In this document: positions 9,171 through 17,081 of the stretch, piece after piece
Numbering within the stretch: position 1 is the first letter of the stretch
Layout of the letters: every line of letters starts with the position of its first letter
Source: Phytoactinopolyspora halotolerans
GTDB lineage: Bacteria; Actinomycetota; Actinomycetes; Jiangellales; Jiangellaceae
NCBI RefSeq assembly: GCF_010550675.1
Contig: NZ_JAAGOA010000017.1
Location: forward strand, 47,963 to 111,962
Length of the DNA stretch: 64,000 bases
Direction: 5' to 3'
Notes under the pieces: model-generated
What the model was told of the DNA's origin: nothing
What the model saw: the letters and a program-made list of their open reading frames with translations, nothing else
Databases searched by the model: none
Made by a program: the position numbers and the translations under genes

Positions 9171-9880
9171 GTCTCCTCCGCGGAGAACACCTCATCGGTG
9201 ACCTGCCAGCCCGTCTCGGTCCGGTTGAGCTCGGCCCGGCCGGTGGTCCGCGGGGACTGCTCGACGCCGTCGGCGGGACGTTCGCCGTCGTCGTCGATGA
9301 CGACGAGTTCGGCGGCATCGATGCAGAACCCGATGGTGACGACGTTCTCCGAGGCACCCTCGACGTACGGCTCGACGGTGACCTCGCCGCCGTATCTGAT
9401 GCCGTGCCGCCGCTGATAGTCGAGTGAACCCTGCAGCCGGTCTATTCGCGGCTGCGCGGCGAGTCCGCGGAGCCGGTCACTGAGTTGCACGACGCGCAGC
9501 GACCGGCGCCACTCCACGAGGTAATCCGTGTACACGTCCAGAGCCGCTGCCGCGGACTCGTCCGCCACCTCGTCCGGCATGATCACGGTCACGCCGGCCT
9601 CGTCGAAGACGCGTACCTCGGGCTGCGGCTCGCGGCCGGAATCCTGCCCGGACGCCGGAGCCGCCGAACGGTCGCCGCCGCCGGTCGTCGGTGCCGGACC
9701 CGGCGAGGCAGTGCCGCCCTGGGTAGAGGCGGTGCTGGCCTGGGTAGATGCCGACGGCGCCGCTTCCGGTCGCGTCTGGTCCGCCGGCTCCTCGCTCCCG
9801 GGCGAGTCGTCCGCGCCGGATCCACACGCGGTGAGAACGGCTACCAGTGTGGCTGCGGTCGCCGAGGCGCGCACGTCCAT
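9164..9880 (-). CDS. Lipoprotein of the type VII-associated cluster
   Basis: The 238-aa product has a short signal sequence ending in the lipobox LTAC (Cys at about residue 19) and a Ser/Thr/Pro/Gln-rich linker (to about residue 85). A small folded domain follows, containing 'VFDEAGVTVIMPDEVADESA' and an Arg-rich helix; the C-terminus has paired cysteines. It is the first gene of the coupled minus-strand cluster and overlaps the next gene by 7 nt. The size and C-terminal strands suggest an NTF2- or Mce-associated-like fold, but this is only a guess. Confidence 0.75.
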   Translation of the reverse strand: MDVRASATAATLVAVLTACGSGADDSPGSEEPADQTRPEAAPSASTQASTASTQGGTASPGPAPTTGGGDRSAAPASGQDSGREPQPEVRVFDEAGVTVIMPDEVADESAAAALDVYTDYLVEWRRSLRVVQLSDRLRGLAAQPRIDRLQGSLDYQRRHGIRYGGEVTVEPYVEGASENVVTIGFCIDAAELVVIDDDGERPADGVEQSPRTTGRAELNRTETGWQVTDEVFSAEETC

Positions 9881-9955
9881 CCCAGCTCCTCGCGCTCGGG
9901 GGTGTGACGCGACGTGACTCTACCGCTGACCCACGGTCACACGGCCGCCGGCCGC

Positions 9956-10366
9956 TCAGCCGAGATGCGGGAACCAGATGGCGAGCTCGCGCTTCGCCGA
10001 GTCAGGTGAATCCGAGGCGTGAACCAGGTTCTCCGACTTGGAGAGCGACAGGTCACCACGGATGGTGCCCGGTGCGGCCGTACGGCTGTCCGTCGCGCCG
10101 TTCATCTGGCGGACCACATCGATCGCCTGGTCGCCCTCCAACACCAGCGCGACCAACGGGCCGCTGGTGATGAACTCGCGGAGTCCGGGGTAGAACGGCT
10201 TGTCGACGTGTTCCGCGTAGTGAGCGTCGGACTGCGACGCGTCGATGGTGCGCTGGTCCATCGCGACGATGGCGAGCCCTTTGCGCTCGTAGCGAGAGAT
10301 GATCTCCCCGACCAGGCCGCGCTGGACGGCGTCGGGCTTGATCAGGACAAGCGTGCGCTCAGACAC
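9956..10366 (-). CDS. ndk: Nucleoside diphosphate kinase
   Basis: It transfers the gamma-phosphate from ATP to other (d)NDPs through a phospho-histidine intermediate in the cytoplasm. The product of 136 aa matches the family length. Lys10 lies in the N-terminal VLIKPDAV, and the active-site histidine is His116 in [12 protein letters not shown]. The GTG start at 10366 is chosen over an upstream ATG at 10399 because GGGAG lies 8 nt before it and the protein then begins [11 protein letters not shown] as in homologues. The HASDS variant (usually HGSDS) is a mild substitution. It is divergent from the radical SAM gene. Confidence 0.95.
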   Translation of the reverse strand: MSERTLVLIKPDAVQRGLVGEIISRYERKGLAIVAMDQRTIDASQSDAHYAEHVDKPFYPGLREFITSGPLVALVLEGDQAIDVVRQMNGATDSRTAAPGTIRGDLSLSKSENLVHASDSPDSAKRELAIWFPHLG

Positions 10367-10527
10367 GGCTGCGGCTCCCAAGAAGTCAGACACGTACATG
10401 GCAAGTAGAGCTGAAAGCCTACCGGTGCCTATTCTTGCTGGCTGCCTTCGGCGGCCGCGTGAAGGGTGTCGCTGGTTCGCGTAGACTCGAAAGCCGTCCC
10501 CAATCAGTTTCTGGAGTCAGCGCAATC

Positions 10528-12450
10528 ATGTCTGTGGAGTCTGTGTTTCCTCGGCTGGAACCGCTGCTGTCGCAGGTCAGCAAGCCGATCCAATACGTCG
10601 GCGGAGAACTCAACGCCGTCGCCAAGCCGTGGGATGAGGCGGCGGTGCGCTGGGCGCTGATGTACCCGGACGCCTACGAGGTGGGCCTGCCCAACCAGGG
10701 TGTGCAGATTCTGTATGAGGTCTTGAACGAGCGTGACGGCGTCCTCGCGGAGCGCACGTACTCCGTATGGCCGGACCTCGAGGCGCTGATGCGGGAGCAC
10801 GGCATCGGTCAGTTCACTGTGGACGCGCATCGGCCGGTGGCGGCGTTCGACCTGTTCGGCGTCTCGTTCGCGACCGAGCTGGGCTATACCAACCTGCTGA
10901 CCGCCCTGGACCTCGCCGGGATCCCGCTGAGCGCGGTCGACCGGGACGAACGCCACCCGGTGGTGATCGCCGGCGGCCACGCAGCGTTCAACCCGGAACC
11001 GATCGCGGAGTTCGTCGATGCCGCGGTCCTCGGCGACGGCGAGGAGGTCGCACTCGCCATCACTGAGGTGGTGCGCGAGTGGAAGTCCGAGGGCAGCCCG
11101 GGCGGACGGGACGAGCTGCTGTACCGGCTCGCCGCCGGCGGCGGGGTGTACGTCCCGAAGTTCTACGATGTCGACTACCTGCCGGACGGCCGGATCAAGC
11201 AGGTCGTGCCGAACCGTCCCGGCGTGCCGGAGCGCGTGCACAAGCACACGGTGATGGACCTGGACAGCTGGCCCTACCCGAAGAAGCCGCTGGTGCCGCT
11301 GGCGGAGACGGTACACGAGCGCTACAGCGTGGAGATCTTCCGCGGCTGTACCCGCGGCTGCCGGTTCTGCCAGGCCGGCATGATCACTCGTCCGGTGCGT
11401 GAGCGCTCCATCACCGGCATCGGTGAGATGGTCAAGAACGGTGTGCAGAACTCCGGGTTCGAAGAAGTCGGCCTGCTCTCGCTGTCCAGCGCGGACCACA
11501 GCGAGATCGGTGAGGTCGCCAAAGGGCTGGCGGACAGGTATGAGGGCACCAACACGTCGTTGTCGCTGCCGTCGACGCGCGTCGATGCGTTCAACGTGAC
11601 GCTGGCCAACGAGCTCTCCCGCAACGGGCGCCGGTCCGGGTTGACCTTCGCCCCCGAGGGCGGCTCCGAGCGGCTGCGCAAGGTGATCAACAAGATGGTC
11701 AGCGAGGACGATCTGATCCAGACCGTGGCGACCGCATACGGCAGTGGCTGGCGGCAGGTCAAGCTCTACTTCATGTGTGGCCTGCCGACGGAGACCGATG
11801 AGGACGTGCTGGCCATCGCCGAGCTGGCGAAGAAGGTCATCGCCAAGGGTCGCGAGGTCTCCGGCCGCAAGGACATCCGGTGCACGGTGTCGATCGGCGG
11901 GTTCGTCCCCAAGCCGCACACGCCGTTCCAGTGGGCCGGCCAGACCCCGCACGAGACGGTCGACGCACGCCTGCACAAGCTGCGCGAGGCGATACGCTCG
12001 GATCGCACCTACGCCAAGGCCATCGGCCTCCGCTACCACGAGGGCAAGCCCGGGATGGTGGAGGGCCTGCTCTCTCGCGGGGACCGGCGCGTCGGCCGGG
12101 TGATCCGGGCGGTCTGGGAAGACGGTGGCCGGTTCGACGGCTGGTCCGAACACTTCTCCTTCGACCGTTGGGTGGCGTCGGCGGATCGGGCTCTTGCCGG
12201 CGAGCCGGTGGACCTGGACTGGTACACCACTCGGGAGCGGGACCGGGACGAGGTGCTTCCGTGGGATCACCTCGATTCCGGCCTCGACCGCGAGTGGCTG
12301 TGGGAAGACTGGCAGGACGCGCTCGACGAGGTCGAGGTCGACGACTGCCGCTGGACGCCGTGCTTCGACTGCGGGGTATGCCCGCAGATGGGCACGGAGA
12401 TCCAGACCGGACCTACCGGCCAGAAGCTGCTCCCGCTGTCCGTGGTCTGA
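10528..12450 (+). CDS. TIGR03960-type radical SAM protein (B12-binding-like)
   Basis: This 640-aa enzyme has an N-terminal cobalamin-binding-like Rossmann region, a radical SAM core with the 4Fe-4S motif C274-x3-C278-x2-C281 (GCTRGCRFCQAG), and a C-terminal Cys-rich end (CFDCGVCPQMG). In many actinobacteria this family is followed by a DUF2344 (TIGR03936) protein, either fused or adjacent, and by rne. Here no DUF2344 gene follows, only a 460-bp gap before rne. The ATG at 10528 is preferred over the frame's earlier start because the protein then begins at the conserved SVFPRLEPLL. The substrate is unknown. Confidence 0.9.
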   Translation: MSVESVFPRLEPLLSQVSKPIQYVGGELNAVAKPWDEAAVRWALMYPDAYEVGLPNQGVQILYEVLNERDGVLAERTYSVWPDLEALMREHGIGQFTVDAHRPVAAFDLFGVSFATELGYTNLLTALDLAGIPLSAVDRDERHPVVIAGGHAAFNPEPIAEFVDAAVLGDGEEVALAITEVVREWKSEGSPGGRDELLYRLAAGGGVYVPKFYDVDYLPDGRIKQVVPNRPGVPERVHKHTVMDLDSWPYPKKPLVPLAETVHERYSVEIFRGCTRGCRFCQAGMITRPVRERSITGIGEMVKNGVQNSGFEEVGLLSLSSADHSEIGEVAKGLADRYEGTNTSLSLPSTRVDAFNVTLANELSRNGRRSGLTFAPEGGSERLRKVINKMVSEDDLIQTVATAYGSGWRQVKLYFMCGLPTETDEDVLAIAELAKKVIAKGREVSGRKDIRCTVSIGGFVPKPHTPFQWAGQTPHETVDARLHKLREAIRSDRTYAKAIGLRYHEGKPGMVEGLLSRGDRRVGRVIRAVWEDGGRFDGWSEHFSFDRWVASADRALAGEPVDLDWYTTRERDRDEVLPWDHLDSGLDREWLWEDWQDALDEVEVDDCRWTPCFDCGVCPQMGTEIQTGPTGQKLLPLSVV

Positions 12451-12910
12451 CGCACGGCTGCCGACGCGCAGACTCCGACATTTGCCGACACTTGGTGTAA
12501 GCAGGCTCACCTGCTCACTTCTCATGTTCGCCCGGCGGATACGGCGTTGCGCGGACGGCGGCGTCATGGCTGTAGACCAATCGTGTGCGATACTCGAAAG
12601 TGGTTGGGCGGAACCTACCGCTCAATCCGGCGATGTTCTCGCCGACGTCCGTGGGGCGCTCGGCACGGTGGCAACGAGCCGATGTTCAGCCGCGAGGCAG
12701 GATGCGAGCACTGCAGACTGCCGGCGCGGCGACATTGTGGCGCGGCCACCGACGCAAGGCCGGTGAGCATCGTCGATGACAGGCTTTTACGTCGGCCAGC
12801 GGTGTTCGCACCGGTCGGCGCCAGACAGAGCCCGTGCGCGGTGGCAGCGCTCACGCAAGATACGCGCAAGAGTGCGCCACGGGAGCCCGGGTTGACGGGA
12901 GTACGCATAC
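12451..12910 (+). other. 460-bp gene-free stretch upstream of rne, probable leader
   Basis: No credible gene is seen here, although this is where a DUF2344 partner often sits. The 3' part can form a hairpin: arms 12841-12852 and 12870-12880 pair with a one-base bulge and one mismatch. This would suit a structured rne 5' leader, as RNase E mRNAs are commonly autoregulated through their leaders. A GGGAG lies 9 nt before the rne start. Confidence 0.4.
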
Positions 12911-15900
12911 ATGCAAGAAGAAGAGACCAGCTCGGCCGCCCTATCGGCTGAGCCAGCAGAGGCTGCCCCTCCTCGCCGAACACCCCGGAAGCGGGCCGCA
13001 AGCCGGAAAGCGGGTCCTCCGCAGGAGACGGAACAGCCGGAATCGCAGGGCGGTGCGGACAGCGGGACCGAGCCGGCAGTCAGCGCGGCCGTCGGCCAGC
13101 CGGTCCAGGCCGATGAGCCAGCGGCGTCCGTCGCGGTGACGGACGGCGAGCCCGTGGAACGGACAGCGAAGAAGAGCGCCGCCAAGAAGGCGACGAAGAA
13201 GTCGGCGGCCAAGAAGCCCGCAGCCAAAAGGTCGGCCAAGAAATCGGCGGCCACGACCGAGGCGAGTTCCAGCGCGGCGAGCCCGAGTGATGGGGGCCCG
13301 AGTGATGCGAGCCCGAGCGCGGCAGAGCCCGACGCCGGGCTGACCAGAGACGGTCACGCGGAGGACACCGCGGCGCAGCCACCGAAGAAGCGGCCGAGCC
13401 GCAGCCGCAAGAAGTCCGTGGCAGCAGCCGAAGCCGCGGTCGGCGAGAACGCTGCCCTCAGCGAAGACGGACCGGTGCCACAGCCGATGGCGGACGCCGA
13501 GTCGGCGGCGAACGCTCCGAACCAGGGTGCGGAATCGGCCGGTGACTCTGGACCCGATGCGGTGGACGCCGCCGCGTCGGCGGTCCTGTTCCAGCCGCCG
13601 ACCTTCGATGCGACGCCGTTGTTCGAGCCGCCGACCGTCACGGGTCGCGGCGCCGAACCCGCGGACGAGTGGAGTGAACAGCAGGATCGGTCGGAGACCG
13701 AGGACACGGAGTCGTCCGCCGATGAGGGCCCGGGCGACGACGGCGACGACGAGGACTCCGGTTCGCGGCGTCGGCGGCGTCGGCGTGGTGGCCGTGGGCG
13801 GCGGAAGAAGCCGGAGGAGACGGCCGAGGACGGCACCGCGACGCCATCCGCCGACGAGAACGTCGGCGACGACAAGACGGCTGCCCCGACCGACACCGAC
13901 GCGGAGTCCGCTGAGCAGTCCGAGCAGGAGGACACCGATTCGGGCGAGGAAAGCGGTGACGACGGCTCCGAGGGTGGAAGCCGGCGTCGTCGGCGTCGTC
14001 GGCGGCGCAAGAGCGAGGGAGACGGAGAGGACGGCCGGACCGACGATCCGCCGAACACCGTCGTCCGGGTCCGCGACTCGAAGGAATCCGAGGACGAGGT
14101 CAGCGTCGTCAAGGGCTCCACGCGGCTGGAGGCGAAGAAGCAGCGCCGGCGCGAGGGCCGCGAGGCTGGGCGCCGTCGGCCGCCGATCCTGAGCGAGTCG
14201 GAGTTCCTGGCCCGTCGGGAGGCCGTGGAACGGGTGATGGCTGTCCGGCAGGAGGGCGATCTCACCCAGATCGCCGTGCTGGAAGACGACATCCTCGTCG
14301 AGCACTACGTGAGCCGTGCCTCGCAGCAATCGATGATCGGCAACGTCTACCTCGGCCGGGTGCAGAACGTGCTGCCGGCGATGGAGGCGGCGTTCATCGA
14401 CATCGGCCGGGGCCGCAACGCCGTCGTCTATGCCGGCGAGGTGGACTGGGCCGGGCTGGGACACACCGAGGGCCCGAAGCGGATCGAGGATGTGCTGAAG
14501 TCGGGCCAGACCACGCTGGTCCAGGTGACCAAGGATCCGGTCGGGCACAAGGGCGCTCGACTGACCGGGCAGATCAGCCTGCCGGGCCGGTACGTCGTGT
14601 ATGTGCCCGGCGGTTCGATGAGCGGGATCAGCCGCAAGTTGCCCGACAACGAGCGCAACCGGCTGAAGAAGATCCTGAAGAAGGTCGTGCCCGAGGACGC
14701 GGGTGTGATCGTTCGCACCGCGGCGGAAGGGGCCTCCGAGGAAGAGCTCACCAACGACGTCGCCCGGCTGAAGGCTCAGTGGGAGGCGATTCAGAAGAAG
14801 ACCTCCGGCAGCGCTCCCGCCTTGCTGCACGGCGAGCCCGACCTTGCGATCAAGGTGGTCCGGGACCTGTTCAACGAGGACTTCACCAAACTGGTCGTCC
14901 ATGGCAAGCAGGCCTGGGAGGCGATCGACGAGTACGTCAGCGGCGTGGCATCGTCACTGAAGGACCGGGTGGAGAAGTGGACCAGTCACGAGGACATGTT
15001 CGCCTCGCTGCGTATCGATGAGCAGATCAGCAAGGCGCTCGACCGCAAGGTCTGGTTGCCCAGCGGAGGATCGTTGGTGATCGACCGCACCGAGGCGATG
15101 ACCGTCATCGATGTCAACACCGGGAAGTTCACCGGGTCCGGCGGCAACCTTGAGGAGACCGTCACCAAGAACAACCTCGAGGCCGCTGAGGAGATCGTGC
15201 GCCAGCTGCGGCTGCGGGACATCGGCGGCATCATCGTGATCGACTTCATCGACATGGTGCTGGAGTCGAACCGCGATCTGGTCTTGCGCCGCCTGGTGGA
15301 ATGCCTTGGGCGGGACCGCACCAAACACCAGGTCGCAGAGGTGACCTCGTTGGGTCTGGTGCAGATGACCCGCAAGCGTATCGGCACCGGGCTGCTGGAA
15401 GCGTTCAGCGAGCAGTGTTCGCACTGCAAGGGCCGTGGCATCCAGGTGCACACGCATGTGCGCGAAGCGCCCAAGAGCCCGGTTGACGAGACGCCGAGTA
15501 AGGCGGAACGGCGAGGCAAGCGCGGCAAGCGCAGCGAGCCGCAGGAGAAGCCCGCCGAGGCCGCCCTGGCGCCGAAACTCGAGGCCCACGCGGATCCGGG
15601 CGAGGCGTCGCCGGCCGACCTGATGCCTGTGGGGCTGCCGGTTTCGGTCAGTAACGGTACATCGGAGGACGTCGCTGGGGCGGAGACGTCGACGAACGGA
15701 CGCAGCGTCGGTGCACGTGAGAGCGGCGCGCCGAGCGGCACCGCAGCGGCCGACAGCGCGGCGACCGGTCCCGGCAGCGCGGCGACCGACTCCCCGACGA
15801 CCGGCACCACAGCGTCCGACACTCCCGCAACCGGCACCGGCACCGGCAGCACGGCGGCCGGCGCCGGGGCGGCCACGGGCGGCGACGGCGCCAAGCCGCC

Positions 15901-15973
15901 GGCCCGTCGTGGCCGCCGCCGGGCGGAACGGCCGGCGGGAAGCCCTGACGAGCATGTCACCTCCTCCAGGTGA
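12911..15973 (+). CDS. rne: Ribonuclease E/G
   Basis: This is a single-strand-specific endoribonuclease for mRNA decay and rRNA/tRNA processing. It has 1020 aa in actinobacterial architecture: a long N-terminal extension with Lys/Ala repeats (KKSAAKK, about residues 78-115), acidic segments and Arg clusters (RRRRRR); an S1 RNA-binding region (about 462-520); the catalytic core with metal-binding Asp734 (DVNTG) and Asp778 (VIDFIDM), spaced like E. coli D303/D346; and the Zn-link CSHC (C836, C839). The C-terminal tail is a Thr/Ala/Gly/Ser-rich low-complexity segment ending in Arg-rich residues. GGGAG precedes the start. The usual downstream rplU-rpmA are not present. Confidence 0.95.
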   Translation: MQEEETSSAALSAEPAEAAPPRRTPRKRAASRKAGPPQETEQPESQGGADSGTEPAVSAAVGQPVQADEPAASVAVTDGEPVERTAKKSAAKKATKKSAAKKPAAKRSAKKSAATTEASSSAASPSDGGPSDASPSAAEPDAGLTRDGHAEDTAAQPPKKRPSRSRKKSVAAAEAAVGENAALSEDGPVPQPMADAESAANAPNQGAESAGDSGPDAVDAAASAVLFQPPTFDATPLFEPPTVTGRGAEPADEWSEQQDRSETEDTESSADEGPGDDGDDEDSGSRRRRRRRGGRGRRKKPEETAEDGTATPSADENVGDDKTAAPTDTDAESAEQSEQEDTDSGEESGDDGSEGGSRRRRRRRRRKSEGDGEDGRTDDPPNTVVRVRDSKESEDEVSVVKGSTRLEAKKQRRREGREAGRRRPPILSESEFLARREAVERVMAVRQEGDLTQIAVLEDDILVEHYVSRASQQSMIGNVYLGRVQNVLPAMEAAFIDIGRGRNAVVYAGEVDWAGLGHTEGPKRIEDVLKSGQTTLVQVTKDPVGHKGARLTGQISLPGRYVVYVPGGSMSGISRKLPDNERNRLKKILKKVVPEDAGVIVRTAAEGASEEELTNDVARLKAQWEAIQKKTSGSAPALLHGEPDLAIKVVRDLFNEDFTKLVVHGKQAWEAIDEYVSGVASSLKDRVEKWTSHEDMFASLRIDEQISKALDRKVWLPSGGSLVIDRTEAMTVIDVNTGKFTGSGGNLEETVTKNNLEAAEEIVRQLRLRDIGGIIVIDFIDMVLESNRDLVLRRLVECLGRDRTKHQVAEVTSLGLVQMTRKRIGTGLLEAFSEQCSHCKGRGIQVHTHVREAPKSPVDETPSKAERRGKRGKRSEPQEKPAEAALAPKLEAHADPGEASPADLMPVGLPVSVSNGTSEDVAGAETSTNGRSVGARESGAPSGTAAADSAATGPGSAATDSPTTGTTASDTPATGTGTGSTAAGAGAATGGDGAKPPARRGRRRAERPAGSPDEHVTSSR

Positions 15974-16168
15974 TGCGATTCCCGCTCGCTTGTTGAGTTT
16001 TGGTTGCGTGTAGGCGTCCCGGTGGATCTCGGGTGTTGCGCTGAGACTCAACAAGCGCGCGGGCTGGCGTATGGACGCGAACTAAACAGAAGTAAATAGA
16101 GGCAAGTAGCGTTATCCGCGTGTTATAAAGGTTCTGCCGGCCGAAAACACACACGGAGAGGCTTGGTC

Positions 16169-17047
16169 ATGCCGTCGATGTTGCATGAAGGGCTGGCTGA
16201 GGTGTTCCGGCAGCGCCCGGCCCTGGTGGCAGATCTGCTGGCCGGCCCGCTCGGTGCGGACGTCCCCGACCACGACGGTGTTCGGGTCGAGCCTGGGGAC
16301 CTGACGACGGTGGAACCGACGGAGCTTCGTGCCGATGCGGTCGTCACCTTGACCTCGGCATCCGGCGACGGCGCGGCGGAGGCAGTCCTGGGCGTGGTGG
16401 TCGAGGTGCAGCTCGGCCGCGACAAGAGAGAGAAGCGCCTGAAATGGCCCGCGTATGTCGCCAACCTCCGGGTGCGATTGAGATGCCCGGTTGCGTTGCT
16501 GGTGGTCTGCGTGGACATGGCCACGGCCCGATGGTGTGCTGAGCCGATCGAGGTAGGCCCCGGGTGCGTACTGCGTCCGCATGTACTGGGGCCTGATAGC
16601 GTGCCGTTCGTCACCGACGTGGCGCTCGCCCGGGAGAAGCCCGAGTTGGCTGTGTTGTCGGCCATGGCGCACGGTGCCGATACGGCCCACCGCGGTGTGT
16701 TGAACGCGGTGGTCGCGGCTCTGGACAGCTTGGACGAGCTGCATCCCTTGTATCCTGACCTTGTACTCGCAGTGTTGCCGGAGGCAGCGCGGCGCTACCT
16801 GGAGGAACTGATGGCCTTCGACACGTATCAACCCAAGAGTGAGTTTCTTCGCCGCTGGCGTGACCAGGGGCTGTCGGAAGGGCGCGCCGAAGGACGTGCG
16901 CGGAGCGTCCTGGAGGTCCTTGACGCTCGGGGTATCGAGGTGCCCCAGCACGTCCGCACCCGCATATTGGAGTGCACGGACGAGAACGAGCTCGACCGGT
17001 GGCTCCGGAGGGCGGCTACCGCGGCGTCGGCCGACGAGCTGGTCTGA
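16169..17047 (+). CDS. Rpn-like PD-(D/E)XK nuclease family protein
   Basis: The 292-aa protein has a PD-(D/E)XK-type core: RADAVVTL (Asp in strand 2), then VVVEVQLGRDKREKRLKWPAY (the E-x-Q variant of the D/E-x-K motif plus a downstream Lys/Arg helix). This matches actinobacterial homologues of the Rpn/'YhgA-like transposase' family, which are recombination-promoting DNA nucleases rather than true transposases. The C-terminal half is helical with an Arg/Glu-rich segment (QGLSEGRAEGRARS) typical of the family. ATG 16169 has GGAG 10 nt upstream. It sits alone between rne and the convergent hrpA. The upstream 190 bp is less GC-rich than its surroundings, which hints at acquisition. Confidence 0.75.
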   Translation: MPSMLHEGLAEVFRQRPALVADLLAGPLGADVPDHDGVRVEPGDLTTVEPTELRADAVVTLTSASGDGAAEAVLGVVVEVQLGRDKREKRLKWPAYVANLRVRLRCPVALLVVCVDMATARWCAEPIEVGPGCVLRPHVLGPDSVPFVTDVALAREKPELAVLSAMAHGADTAHRGVLNAVVAALDSLDELHPLYPDLVLAVLPEAARRYLEELMAFDTYQPKSEFLRRWRDQGLSEGRAEGRARSVLEVLDARGIEVPQHVRTRILECTDENELDRWLRRAATAASADELV

Positions 17048-17081
17048 CAGCTTCGGGATGCACCGACCGAGCGTGCCGCGG

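Noticed and set aside
10504..12567. 687-aa minus-strand open frame opposite the radical SAM gene
   Set aside because: It mirrors a well-supported family gene and has no recognisable domain. Long antisense frames are expected at this GC content.
12547..12951. Open frames in the gap before rne, where a DUF2344 partner could have been
   Set aside because: No similarity to DUF2344 is visible in any frame; composition is Arg/Ala-rich like a shadow.
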